Shown here: positions 54,301 to 61,700 of the stretch, piece by piece
Position numbering within the stretch: position 1 is the stretch's first letter
Layout: each line of letters begins with the position of its first letter
Source: an uncultured Aquimonas sp.
GTDB lineage: Bacteria > Pseudomonadota > Gammaproteobacteria > Xanthomonadales > Xanthomonadaceae
Reading direction: 5' to 3'
NCBI RefSeq assembly: GCF_937888285.1
Contig: NZ_CALART010000032.1
Location: 1-64,000, forward strand
Length of the DNA stretch: 64,000 nucleotides
Position numbers and translations under genes: made by a program
The notes under the pieces: model-generated
Seen by the model: only the letters and a program-made list of their open reading frames with translations
Told to the model about the DNA's origin: nothing
The model's database searches: none

Positions 54301-55883
54301 GCAATAGCGTCACCACCGTCACTGCAGGTGCGCGCACGCTCTATGCCATCGCGGTGAACAATCTCGGCCCCAGCGATGCACCGCAGGTGCGCGTGCGTGA
54401 CCTGCTGCCTGCACAGCTGCGCGACGCCCAATGGACCTGCAGCCTGCAGGGGGGCGGCAGCTGTCCGGCCAGCGGCACCGGCAGCATCGACCAGGTGATC
54501 GCGGTGACGGCCGGCGCGACCGCGCTGTTCGAACTCGATGTGCAGGTGGCGCCTGAAGCGCGCGGCAGCGTCAGCAATACGGTCACGGTGCAGGTGCAGG
54601 GCGCACCGACCGACCCGCAGTCGGCCAACGACAGCGCCACCGACACCGACGCGATCAGCGTCGCGCATGACCTCGCGGTGGGCCTGGTCGATCCGCTCGA
54701 TCCCTTCGATTCCAGCGGATCGATCGCGCTTCCGTACCTGGTGCAGGTCGACAACTTCGGCCCCTCGGATGCGGTCGGCGTCAATCTGCGGCTGGGCTTC
54801 TCGGCCGCGGTGCAGGCGCAGCTCGGCCTGTCCTGCGCGCCGGCGGGCAGCAACGAGATCGACTGCGACCTGGGCACGCTGCGCGCCGGCAGCAGCCGCG
54901 TGCTCGATGCGAGGCTGCTGCAGCTGCCGGCGCCGCCGGCAACGCTGACAGTCGTCGCCTCGATCGGAGGCGGCGATGGCCAGGATCCACAGCAGGCCAA
55001 CAACAGCGCGGTCGAGCAGACCACGCTGGTGGCCGGCATCGACCTGCAGGTCGGAATCAGCAACGGCGTCAGCCTGATCCAGCCCGGCGACGCCACGACC
55101 TACACCGTGCTGGTCACCAATATCGGCTCGGTCACGGCGACCTCGGTGCAGGTCGAGGTGCCGCTGGCGGCCGGCCTGATCGACGCCAGCTGGACCTGTG
55201 CAGGGCAGGGTGGCGCGAGCTGCGCGCCGTCGGGCAGCGGCGGCATCAGCCAGACCGTCAGCCTGGCGCGCGGCCAGTCGGTGCGCTACCTGCTCAGTGC
55301 CCGGCTGGACCCGCAGACCGATCCTGCCGTCGCCGCGCTGCTGATCCAGACCGCCAGCGCGCTGCCGACCGCACCGGCGACCGATATCAACATCGGCAAC
55401 AACACGGCCGCGGACGAGGACGTGATCCAGTTCATCGTGTTCCGCGACGGCTTCGAGAGCCTCACGTCCGCGAGTCCCGCCGCGGGGCCGATGTTTGCCC
55501 TCGCTTCCGCGTGCACGGGACTGCGCATCGATGCCGCCTCGCCGCTGCTGGCGGGCGTCACCACCGAGGCGCGCCAGCGCGTGCTGCTCAGTTCACGTGA
55601 CCGTCGCGGGCAGATGCTTGCCCAGGTCGAAGCGCTGCAGGCCTCCAGCGGCCGCTGGCTGCGCCTGCGCAGCGCACAGCAGGTCGGTGAGTGGCTGCCC
55701 TGGAAGCCGCGCTTCTCGAGCCTGCGAAGCGCCGGGACGGGCCTGCTGCTCGATGCCGGCGACGGCGCGGTGCAGCGATTCCCGGCGATCCCGGGCGCGC
55801 GTGAATGGTGGGCGACCGCAGGGGTGGAAGTGGTCGCCTTCAACGCTTGCGACGGCGAAGTCGCCGATGGAGATTCCCGATGA
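42354..55883 (+). CDS. Giant exported DUF11 / beta-propeller protein (4,509 aa)
   Basis: The signal peptide (R-R-W-A-A-L-A-L-L-A-G-A-S-P-V-W-A-Q-A) is followed by about fifteen DUF11-type Ig-like modules. Their typical start is D-L-S-V-x-K-T and their core is Y-x-V-x-V-x-N-x-G-P-S-D (for example near 42841, 43638, 44604, 47740, 50917, 52400, 53900, 54280 and 55040). Five blocks of YncE/lactonase-like beta-propeller blades (S-P-D-G-R-H-L-Y-V-A-G, I-A-V-F-x-R) lie at about 45190-47510 (double length), 47940-49120, 49360-50540, 51090-52190 and 52590-53690. Four are inserted between the W-x-C and the later Cys of a DUF11 module. V-F-R-D-G-F-E-S occurs at 55437-55460, about 145 residues before the end. 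GTG 42354 has AGGA at the right distance and gives the shortest signal peptide; GTG 42318 is upstream in frame. It is the first gene of the operon. A surface or extracellular structural role is inferred. Confidence 0.93.
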   Translation: MAQPARSVISVARRWAALALLAGASPVWAQANLGDSTFSGPSTYIPGNPVPSTYTLVVNNRGDAANTPTTTTSFPPGVTVSWACSAMGAGSSCANASGSGNLNRSADVVGARAGSTDGELRYTITASFASSMTASPLVVPAVVTPSGGNSLDLSVSSTRSLRSDLSVVKTASATTYSAPGSVSYTVVVANAGPSDVIAATLADTAPAGVSFGTRSCTASGGATCPAAGSGNLSLDLDIPAGGSLSFTVPASIAAGTQADPLVNTASVTAPAGTTDPTSGNNSDSADLDLVKADLAVVFVPASPVGTPSATYTPGTTGNTLDIRVTNNGNFASTGSQLSVSLPPEVSAATLSCVTPASCTADSGTGSLTVALGSIAVNGTVTARLTLAYPSDAGASTIDIAASIVGNQPDLAPGNNSSSWRATLRRQVRIGLSKTSSSAVLNPGGALTYDITVSNLGPSDVGNIAGDTGILLSDTLSAQLGRNLASGACSNNGQTTPCWRYCPDDDGSVAALTPDTCTVELVEGDGSFANQGFLLRAGSSSTLRVFATVGANASGSLQNDALARVQTGLGVSDQGAGNCPLSGSNTICARSTVSVQASTDIEVTVNDGLTSAVPGLDHAYTVVVRNNGTLTANNVNLQTALPILASDGDAGFAAGSARWQCRAFDGACCTSNSSVCGTTGLTPPINAAAINQGVDLPPQSRVEFILSGRLDPSALGTLAVNAEATPPAGLIDSVPANNTASDTNTLLVPTANLSLSKVLDSVVPTNGSASGAPFDLDYRIQISNAGPSVARNAVLTDDLASPLLEASTGAWQCAVLQAAGLSSCAAPGVGSGPVSQTLRLDPGGVVEVALAVRTTAIASGEVVNTATVSSTAGSASATAVSGLTGVSALSISLTDGRSEAVPGTPTSYSIRVRNDGPDDAFGAGVSALFPSSLESVSWSCSAITPIPGDLSFANVGGLQNQKAGALLMSEGGEQAYLVLPEANAIQVLARNAVPGQGFGELSVLETETNGTNDPSDSGATVAGLLNPVDLSLSPDGTLLFVLARPASGPGVPSLVSFNRVSNPADPAFGRLSYAGTVSTGVPVQAQRIVSSATHVYVSGSSPAAVSVFRRDPASGLPIHDSVHTDAVPTGASALALDRARARLFVAGSGGQIVQYALNTEAASGPLGRLGAQGAAFSTGLAGIVDLALVPANRSLYAASATSARLDLLTYADAGLTAVASYTRSATDAPGSAADPLAGDGRLALAPDGEHLYRVSASAGSLLGFRRDTLSGTLSEGRVLYDAVSTPGLASARAVAVSGDGRHVLVANDSGSGRPLHAYARRAPDPLFAFLEQERDGIAGTAGLLSPADLAVSPDGRHLYAVSLQDGALSVFERFSRRGVDGATQGDHLEFRARYVNGQDGVVAGLDRASRVLVSPDGRSVYVTSEDRNTLTVFERNVSEEPASGFGRLTYVTRFADGVGGVDGLLGAQGMAMDPDGRHLYVSGSFEAAIAIFARDPTTRALSYQGQVRNGSAGVSGLSGIRDLLVSRDGRQLLGVGSISNAVVVFNRDRSLVPGEGGRLSFVQALNLQSGARLMSLSMPQGALPTDGEHVYVVGQTTSSLFVLRRNTDVTSPGFGRLAPAFQYSRNQPGLSRMNGPRDVQVSADGRRVYVAAQFGHSVLVFDRDLNRSGAGYGGLSLLETRTDGLEGVDGLNDVYAVGLSPDSRNVYAAGFGDRAIASFAVGAGSSCSAGGSGDIDDRVNLGVGGTLEYSVQAMIRPGATGTLETLAEVERPARFEDPDLLDNLAQDSTALTPRGDLAVSKTNNRVSVVGGETVRYEVVVRNAGPSHLRHTPSSVVEINDRLSALPGFEPGSVSWTCTAAGSGALDFTAAYANNAAGEPGLGGVTGLALVPDSDGAGPLPAYLAAVSVLDSRLLLFRRDAVDGRLQLATSVAQGQNLGGSPVSQLLGARSVAVSADSRFLYVASRESDSLNVFELSHSGSTPVLALRQTVQGVVGLDQALHVVLSADGAHLYVAGANDAAVAVFSRNAGTGQLSHVESEREGVDDASDAGGVVSGLIDVEFLVLSPDGEHLYALSGASGSVALFDRDSASGRLSFRAVRGAAQFGVSTDGASGAAFDPEGRQLYLAATGANRLLVLNREINPASGSFGQLSLGSSLQQGVAEVQGLQGPRRVALSSDGVHVYVTAQAGGSVAWFVRDDVTGTLRFLGLRASGSGGVQGLDGATGLVVDSLRNHVYVAGSLAPGAEGAIAGGLAAFRREADSECPASGTGDLVDVPISVASGGSVTFQIEARVSSGVAVGSSLTNTVTLTAPQDTTPENNSASDTDVVALVADLAIRKDDGLAEFDGLAGAVAVSGDASRLFVAGPTDNAIGVFRRIEAPGQPQTGELRFARVLRSGVGAVTGLGGVAGVLASPDGAHVYAVSPIENTVVVFRRRPAPVELEFVEVEQNGVFGVSGLAGASALALSADGRHLYVAGSFANAIAVFARSADSSAADYGRLSYQGLVQNGVGGVDGIAGINALAVSPDGRHVYALGAASSTLAVFARNPNAGSAGFGQLSYLRRYVNGQDGIGGLGGMVGLAISADGARVFAAGGLSGGLVSFNRSSADGALSVAGIAREGVEGAQGLLGARGIRLSGDGQHLYVASGSGRSLAHYRISGTAAPVFSGIVRSGDAAPLSGGQVLGLDGAADLHVSADGTHVYAVGSLDNAISTFNRSVDADPALSTGALDYRASLFDGLGGVAPGESVSYVIQVDNLGPSAVSQARVVDTFPPEFSAVTWSCSSSGGATCPLGGNGNIDVITQLPVGGQVVFTATGVVGQSATGRLVNTATVSAAGAVDPNELNNSSTDDNTVLSPASDLVVTVDDGSPTAVPGGRVDYLAEVRNLGPSYAVGVRVTDTAPAALYERAWTCEAFPKAGALDLRQSFAGSLDSYTAIVPAGFGRQAYVTGSLGGVGAVALLSRDPLTGTLSLPVLPTGVEAVLVNEQDGVRGIGGAADLLLSNDERFVYVAGRSSDSVAVFSRDAGNGSLSFRAQYQDGELGIDGIGGAHRLRMSPDGRHLYVAGSVESAIAVFNVDASTGLLSPASILRQGVGGVDGLNDIRDLQFSASAGHLLVAAGSNQSLAAFARNATTGALSPFALVQDFELPERLLIDPRALRFAGSTVWVTGGESNTVAGFVFDPLQTPALSLSKVIREGENGVSGLVTPDALQFESDQSRLYVGAAGRLFLFSLQPEEPQLLDSYSAQPPLGGGLSLVSASDRQQLYSASADAGGLGVWARARGSRCPLAGRGPIGEVSVDIEAQGRVEFSVGGRIYPNALGTLDYSLRADTRIAAQELNPLDNVDTDSDLLQPEPDLSVSKTDGLSEVVAGLPLTYTIDLANAGVSDALEARLFDPLPIFPAVNAGLVAGEGSWSCSANLPVQDLLRLTPADVTAIAGIGASRRSADGQRLYAVNPSLGALLVFPLDAQGLPGTPEVIVDGATLGSTTVAGLAGASMVTLSPDDRHIYVTGSSANSLVLLRYDADTGTHSFGQRLQSGVNGVAGLQGAADVHLGVDGRFVFVASASSHAIAVFSRSAESGELAFVERVADGLGTIVPDSNVIRGVRRLALSADGGRLYAAASLSQAVSSFDIGGDGRLQFRGRLRQDQPGMAALAGARALALTPGDGQLYVLGSQAISRLSPQADGSLVAQSVVSAIPELAAARDLKLDATGSRLYLADSAGALFVFARDWADGALDLRYRLPPAAAVTGTPELSLGAIDSAGRMYLSEAAGRLGVLRQQALSRCLDAQTDPDRIDATVDLGVDGSARYEYAVRVHPSARGVLTNVATVSPGEGIDPAPENNEGTDLTQIRAVSDLSVTKTGPVQAVAGLRLNYVIEVGNAGPSDALGMQVVDTLPAALAGATWTCVASAGSSCPAAGSGSLAMTGTVLVGGTLRIEIDAPIASSYLGALVNTVSLVLEPDATDPDLSNNTASASTDVIAIADVSVSKSNSVTTVTAGARTLYAIAVNNLGPSDAPQVRVRDLLPAQLRDAQWTCSLQGGGSCPASGTGSIDQVIAVTAGATALFELDVQVAPEARGSVSNTVTVQVQGAPTDPQSANDSATDTDAISVAHDLAVGLVDPLDPFDSSGSIALPYLVQVDNFGPSDAVGVNLRLGFSAAVQAQLGLSCAPAGSNEIDCDLGTLRAGSSRVLDARLLQLPAPPATLTVVASIGGGDGQDPQQANNSAVEQTTLVAGIDLQVGISNGVSLIQPGDATTYTVLVTNIGSVTATSVQVEVPLAAGLIDASWTCAGQGGASCAPSGSGGISQTVSLARGQSVRYLLSARLDPQTDPAVAALLIQTASALPTAPATDINIGNNTAADEDVIQFIVFRDGFESLTSASPAAGPMFALASACTGLRIDAASPLLAGVTTEARQRVLLSSRDRRGQMLAQVEALQASSGRWLRLRSAQQVGEWLPWKPRFSSLRSAGTGLLLDAGDGAVQRFPAIPGAREWWATAGVEVVAFNACDGEVADGDSR

Positions 55884-56911
55884 GCACCTCATCCTCGCGC
55901 CCTGGCGTATTCGCCGTCGCGCTGCCCTTCGCCACGCTCGCCGCCGGCCTTGCGACGGGCTGGTACCTGCGTGGGCCAGTGCCTGAGCCGGCCGCGGCTG
56001 CGCCGCCGCCGACCCAATGGGTGGCCCAGGTCGAGGGCGACTACATCAGCGCGGAGATGTTCATTGACGAGATGCGTCGCCGCGGCGGCAGTCGTCCCGG
56101 CCAGTACCAGGACCTGCAGCAGAAGCGTGCCCTGCTCGACGACATGGTGCTGAAGCAGGCGATGGTGCAGGCCGCGCGCGAAGAGGGCATCGACCAGGAC
56201 CCCGAGATCCGCCGTGCGGTCGACCAGCTGCTCGCCAACCAGTACCTGCAGCGCAGCCTGCGCCAGCGCCAGGCGGCGATCACCATCAGCGAGGACGAGG
56301 TGCAGGCGCGCTATGCCGCGGCCGCCGCGGACTACGCGGTCCCGGCGCGCCGGCGGCTCGCGCTGATCCGCTTTGCGGTGGCGGCAGACGCCAGCGCGGA
56401 GGATTGGCAGGCGGCGGAGCGCCGGGCGGGCGAGGCCCTGGCAGAGGCTCGGCAGCTGCCGGCGTCGGTGCCGCATTTCGGCGCGGTGGCGAACACCTAC
56501 TCGGAAGACCCTGAGACCCGCTGGCGCGGTGGGCTGGTCGGCTGGATCGCTGACGCCGCCCCCGCGGAGGAATCGAGTCGTCTGGATCCTGCCGTACTTG
56601 CCGCAGCGCGTGCGCTGCCGGCGCCAGGGGCGCTCAGCACGCCCATCCGTGGTGCCGACGCGATCTACCTGCTGCGGCTGGTGGATGTCGATGCCGGCCG
56701 CAGCCGCAGCTTCGAGGAGCTCGCCGACGGCATCCGCCAGGGCCTGCGGCAGCAGCGCCTGGCCGAGATGGAGCACGAGTTCCGCGAGGAACTGCTCGGG
56801 CGCATGCGCACGGTCGTGCGCGACGAGGCGCTTGCCGCCATTGATCCCCTTTCTCCGCCGGCCCCTGCAGAGCCCCTGCAACCGCCGGCCCTGCCCGGTG
56901 ACCGCGGATGA
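55880..56911 (+). CDS. Membrane-anchored parvulin-type peptidyl-prolyl isomerase (PpiC/SurA-like)
   Basis: This 343-residue protein has one N-terminal hydrophobic segment (about 9-31, V-F-A-V-A-L-P-F-A-T-L-A-A-G-L-A-T-G-W-Y-L) that probably anchors it with the rest in the periplasm. A SurA/PrsA-like helical chaperone part follows (about 50-160, L-L-D-D-M-V-L-K-Q-A-M-V, Y-L-Q-R-S-L-R-Q-R-Q). The PpiC rotamase domain spans about 165-280: F-G-A-V-A-N-T-Y-S-E-D-P-E-T-R-W-R-G-G is the recognisable core, ending Y-L-L-R-L-V-D-V. It would speed prolyl isomerisation and hold unfolded exported chains. The start overlaps the stop of the giant gene (ATGA, 55880-55883), so it is very likely the dedicated folding helper for this operon's large exported proteins (inference). 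Confidence 0.88.
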   Translation: MSTSSSRPGVFAVALPFATLAAGLATGWYLRGPVPEPAAAAPPPTQWVAQVEGDYISAEMFIDEMRRRGGSRPGQYQDLQQKRALLDDMVLKQAMVQAAREEGIDQDPEIRRAVDQLLANQYLQRSLRQRQAAITISEDEVQARYAAAAADYAVPARRRLALIRFAVAADASAEDWQAAERRAGEALAEARQLPASVPHFGAVANTYSEDPETRWRGGLVGWIADAAPAEESSRLDPAVLAAARALPAPGALSTPIRGADAIYLLRLVDVDAGRSRSFEELADGIRQGLRQQRLAEMEHEFREELLGRMRTVVRDEALAAIDPLSPPAPAEPLQPPALPGDRG

Positions 56912-58653
56912 GCACCCAGACCATGACCCTCGCCTCCATCCGCCTGTGCCTGCTGGTCCTGCTGACCTTCATCTCCGGCGCCAGCCGCGCCGCCGAGCTT
57001 GAGCAGACCATCGAGCTGCGCCCGGGCTGGAACGCCATCCACATCGAGCTGGAGCCGGTCGACAAGTCGATCGCCAGCGTCTTCGCCGGCCTTCCTGTCG
57101 CCAGCGTCTGGCGCTACCGGCCCGATCCCGACGGCGCGCAGTTCATCCGCGATCCGGCGGAAGGGCTGGAGAACGTCGACGGCTGGTTCGCCTGGTTCCC
57201 CGAGCCCCGTCCCGAATCCTTCCTGACCAACCTGTTCTCGATCGACGGCAATGCCGCCTACCTGGTCAGGCTGGAGGGCAGCATCAACCGGAACCTCGTC
57301 ATCCGCGGCATCCCGCGCTTCCGCCCGACGCGCTGGACGGCGGATGCCTTCACCCTGACCGGGCTTCCGGTCGCTGCCGGCAACCGGCCCAGCTTTGCCG
57401 ACTTCTTCGCGTCCTCGGAGGCGCATCGCGGTCAGCCGGTCTATGCCCTGAGCGCGGCGGGCCAGTGGCAGCGCGTCACCAGCCCCGGCTCGACGTTGAT
57501 CGAGCCCGGTCGGGCCTACTGGATCTATACCGACGGCAGTTCGCGCTACCAGGGCCGATTGCACCTCGTGCTGGATCAGGGTGAGTCGCTGGAGTACTCG
57601 GCCGCGCTCGACGAGATCCGGCTGGTGCTGCGCAACTTCAGCGGCCTGCCGGGCAGCTTCCAGCTGCGCCGGATCGGCGGCGGCGCGATGCCGCTCACCT
57701 TCCTCAACGAGGATGAGGAAACCGGCGAGACCGGCTGGCCGGACCTGCAGCAGACCCTGGTGGTGGACGCTCCGGCGGGCAGGGACGTGTTCGTGACGCT
57801 CGGCGTTCGACGCACCCAGTTCAGCGCCGATCGCATGGACGAAGTGCTGGAGATCACCGACGAGCTTGGACAGCGCGTGCTGCTGGCTGCCGGCGGCAAC
57901 ACGGTGCAGCCGGTAGCGCTCCGCCGGGGCGCCACCGAAGGCACGCCGGCCGCGGCCAGCTATGCCGGCCTGTGGGTCGGTGACGTCGAAGTGCGCGCGG
58001 TCAGCGAAGCCCAGCGCGGCGGCACCGAGCCGCGCCCCGTGGTGCGTCCGTTCCGCCAGCGCGTGCTGATCCATGTCGACGCGGCGGGCAATGCGCGCCT
58101 GCTGAAGGATGTGATCCAGATGTGGCAGGACGGCACCAGTCGACCCAGCGCGATCAACCCGGCCTTCAATGAGGTCGACCAGCCGGGTCGGCATGTGCTC
58201 ATCACCGATCCCAACCTGATCAGCCTCTACACCGGCCCGGTCAATCGGGATGGTCAGCCGGTCGGCCTGCGCTTCTCGACGGTCGCCTACGACTTCGCCG
58301 GCAACGAGATCGAACTCGACGGCGACTTCGGGCCCGGCGGTGAGGTGGGCGGCACCCTGGTGATCGCCTCGAACCTGCCGACCAACCCCTTCCTGCATCG
58401 CTACCACCCCGATCACGACAACCTCGATCCGCAGTTCCTGAACACGGTGGAAGAGGCCTACCAGGTCGTTCGCAACCTGAGCTTCCGCTTCGTCGCCGAA
58501 GACCCCGAAGGGCGCAACCCGCCGGGCTGGGGCGACACCCTGGTCGGCGGCGACTTCAGCGAATCGATCACCGGCCTGCACAAGAACCCGATCTTCCTTT
58601 CCGGCCAGTTCCGGCTGCGGCGCGCGTCCGCCGTGACGGTGCTGAACCAATGA
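56908..58653 (+). CDS. Secreted protein of unknown function, third gene of the giant-protein operon
   Basis: This 581-residue protein has a signal peptide (L-C-L-L-V-L-L-T-F-I-S-G-A-S-R-A-A). The mature chain begins E-L-R-P-G-W-N-A-I-H-I-E-L-E-P, a start I associate with large exported proteins of planctomycete-like and deltaproteobacterial genomes. The N-terminal half is all-beta, with P-G-R-A-Y-W-I-Y at about 193-200; a V-W-R-Y-R-P-D-P-D block precedes it. The second half (about 330-560) has G-L-W-V-G-D-V-E-V, F-R-Q-R-V-L-I-H-V-D-A-A-G-N and a His/Asp-rich R-Y-H-P-D-H-D-N-L-D-P segment that could bind metal. I do not recognise an enzyme. ATGA overlaps on both sides (56908-56911, 58650-58653) tie it to the prolyl isomerase and to the next giant gene. 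Confidence 0.8.
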   Translation: MSTQTMTLASIRLCLLVLLTFISGASRAAELEQTIELRPGWNAIHIELEPVDKSIASVFAGLPVASVWRYRPDPDGAQFIRDPAEGLENVDGWFAWFPEPRPESFLTNLFSIDGNAAYLVRLEGSINRNLVIRGIPRFRPTRWTADAFTLTGLPVAAGNRPSFADFFASSEAHRGQPVYALSAAGQWQRVTSPGSTLIEPGRAYWIYTDGSSRYQGRLHLVLDQGESLEYSAALDEIRLVLRNFSGLPGSFQLRRIGGGAMPLTFLNEDEETGETGWPDLQQTLVVDAPAGRDVFVTLGVRRTQFSADRMDEVLEITDELGQRVLLAAGGNTVQPVALRRGATEGTPAAASYAGLWVGDVEVRAVSEAQRGGTEPRPVVRPFRQRVLIHVDAAGNARLLKDVIQMWQDGTSRPSAINPAFNEVDQPGRHVLITDPNLISLYTGPVNRDGQPVGLRFSTVAYDFAGNEIELDGDFGPGGEVGGTLVIASNLPTNPFLHRYHPDHDNLDPQFLNTVEEAYQVVRNLSFRFVAEDPEGRNPPGWGDTLVGGDFSESITGLHKNPIFLSGQFRLRRASAVTVLNQ

Positions 58654-58715
58654 GTACCGCCATGAACGCCTGTATCGAGCCCGTTGGCAGTGAACATGAG
58701 TCAGGGACACCGGAC

Positions 58716-61700
58716 ATGAGCGCAAGCCGTCTTCGCAACCGGGGCAGACGATGCATCCGCGCCTGCCTGCTGCTGGCCAGCCTGCTCCTGCCGGCCCTGC
58801 CCGCGGCGGCGCAATGGCCGATGGGCATCCCGGCCACCGGCGACGTCGAGGTCACCGCGATCGCCAATGCCAGCAACGGCGACACCATCGTTGCCGGCCA
58901 GTACTCGGGCCTGCTCGAGTACGGCGGCCAATCTCTGGCCTCCGAAGGCCTGGAGGACATCTTCATCGCCCGTGTCAGGGCCGGCGGGCAGGTGGTCTGG
59001 GTACGCCGTGCGGGTGGGCCGTCCGTCGACACCGTGCGCGCGATCAGCCTGGATGCCGCCAACAACGTGTTCATTGTCGGCGGCTTCTTCGGCACCGCGC
59101 GCTTTGGCGGCAGCGATCTCGGCACGCCCGGTGCGACCGATCGCGACGCCTATGTCGCCAAGCTGGATTTCGACGGCAGCTGGCGCTGGGCCCGCCAGAT
59201 GGGCGGCAGCGGCAATGACGAAGCCACCGGCGCGGCGACACTGCCGGGTGACAACACCCAGATTCCACCGGTCACCGAGTCGGTGGCGGTCACCGGTCGC
59301 TATGTGTGCAATGCCTCGTTCGGCCCCACGACCCTGAATGCCCCAAGCTGCCCGGAGGGCGGCGGCGACCTCTTCGTGGCGCGGCTCAGCACCAATGGCG
59401 ACTGGCTGTGGGCGCGCAATCGGGGCGGCGCCTCGGGCACCGATCGCGCGACCCACATGCTCGCGGATGCCGACAACCGGCTGTTCGTGATCGGCCAGGG
59501 CGCAGGGGGATCGCTGTCGTCGCTGATCTCCAGCAATTTCAACGATGGATCGCTGCAGGGCTGGACGCCTTCGGATGCCAGCAAGGGCACAGTCAGTCCC
59601 ACCAGCGGCCTGCTGGGTGCCACGCCCTATTCGTTCTTCAATGGCACCAACGCACTGGTGCTTCGCGCCGGCGGCGTCAACGTGGCCAGCCCGGTGTTCG
59701 ACACCAGCGCATCGGACTCGATCGAAGTCTCGCTGGACCTCATGCGCGGGTTCTCTGACTTCGCGTCCCCGACCTACACGGTGGTCACCGAGCAGCCGGA
59801 CGGGGGCGAGGACATCTTCGTCCAGTACCTCGGCGTGGATGGCCAGTGGCGGGAGATCCTGCGCCTCAACAGTGGATTCAGCGGCCCGCAGAATTTCGCT
59901 CTGACAGTGACGGATCCGCGCGCCCTGCACGCTGGTTTCCGGCTGCGATTCAACATGCCGAACGGCTCGGGCAGCGCCGGCGCGGGGCGCTATTTCGACT
60001 GGTGGCATATCGACAACGTGCTGATCCGGGCGCGTCCGCGCGTGGCCTTCGTGCTGCCGGTGAGCAACGTCATCGGCGATGCGCCAACGCTGGGTTCCAC
60101 CCAGCTGCTGCCGGCGGGCCTGGTGCCTTCGGGTATCGCCATCGATCGCAGCCGCCGTCGCCTGCTGCTTACCGGCAACTACACCGGCAGTGGCGCGCCG
60201 AACCAGTGCGCCCCGCCCAGCGGTGCCGGCGCTTTCCTTGCCAGTTTCGACATCGGCGGCCTCAACGCCAACTGCGTCTGGGCGCGCTTCGTGAACGGAG
60301 CGGTCGGCGGTGGCGTCAGCGTCGATCCGCAGGGCAGGGTGTACTTCACCGGCGCGTTCAGCGGGCCGACGACCTTCTTCACCGATCCGGCCGGACGCGG
60401 CAGCCTGGACTCGCAGGGCGCCGCCAGTGACGTCTACATCGCGGCGGTCGATGGCAACGGTGGCTGGCAATGGGTGACCGGCGGCAATCGCAACGATCCG
60501 GATACCCGCCTGCCTTCCTTCGCTGGCGGCGGCGGTGCGGATCGTGGCCGCGTCATCAGCAACAACGGCGGCGGCAGTCTCTATGTTGGCGGCAGCTTCG
60601 CTGGCATCGCACGCTTCGGTCCGCAGGACCAGCTGATCGCGCAGGCGCGCGATGGCTTCCTGCTGAACCTGGGGGACGATGGCCGCTTCTTCGAGGAAGA
60701 GCGCTGGCTGGCCGGGCAGCCGCTGGTGCCGCCACCGAACGCGAAGGTCGACGACGTCACCTATCGCCCCGATTTCGCCGTGGACGGCGAGCCCTTCGAT
60801 GCGATCGGCAACAAGATCTTCTACTGGGCCGCGCCCGGTGCGCCCGGCTCTGGCCGGATGGCGCGGTTGATTCCGCTGCAGCCCTTCGGCCGCATCGAAG
60901 TGCGCTGGCGCGTGCAGGGCGATGACCTGACCTCGACGCGGCGGATCAGCAGCCTCGGCGTGATCGGCTGGCCGACGCTCTCCTGCACACAGACGGTTGG
61001 CGTCGGCTGCGTGCAGGATCACGTGATCGGTGCGCCCGTGCAGGCGGAGCCCGCGGCCGGCAACTACAAGGTGCTGGAGCTGGTGAACCCCAGCACGGGT
61101 TCGAGCGGCGCGACTTACGCGGCCGGGCAGTTCAATGCTTCCCGCAGCGGCTTCGCCAGCCTGATCTATGTCAACGGCCCGAGCATCGACCCGCTGCAGT
61201 TCCCGGTGGAAGTGGAGGTGGTGCGCTCGCAGCCGTACTCGACGGTGCCGCTGTTCAGCGACAACGTCCCCGCGCAGATCGGCGAGGCCCTGGTCGACAG
61301 CTACCACAACGAGCCCGGCACCACTGGTTTCGTGATCAATGAGCTCGCCTTCTACGATGGCGTAGGCCAGGACGCCGCCTACAACCGGGCGGCGCGCACC
61401 GGCGCGATCATTCCGGTCAACCGCTATGCCGTTGGCCGCGGCCAGGACCAGGGCCGCGAGCTCGCTGTGGCCTGGTACCACGCAAAATCGCGCGGCGTGT
61501 ACTGGCCGGAGAAGGCCGTTCGCTACCAGCCCTACTGGCCCTTCGATCCCGATCGCATCGTCATCGCCAGCCAGCAGGGCGGCGAGAATCTCGGCCAGGC
61601 GCCGCTGGACCCGCAGGTGTTCGCCTCGGCGCGGATCTACATCCAGAACGATTTCGGTCTGCCGGGCTACAACCCCAATGACGAACACGCGTTCACCGCA

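Noticed and set aside
48510..54668. Minus-strand open frame of 2,052 codons opposite the giant gene
   Set aside because: It mirrors the codon pattern of the plus-strand gene in GC-rich DNA. Its translation is Arg/Ala/Gly/His/Gln-rich without domains, whereas the plus strand shows clear DUF11 and propeller repeats, a signal peptide and a ribosome-binding site.
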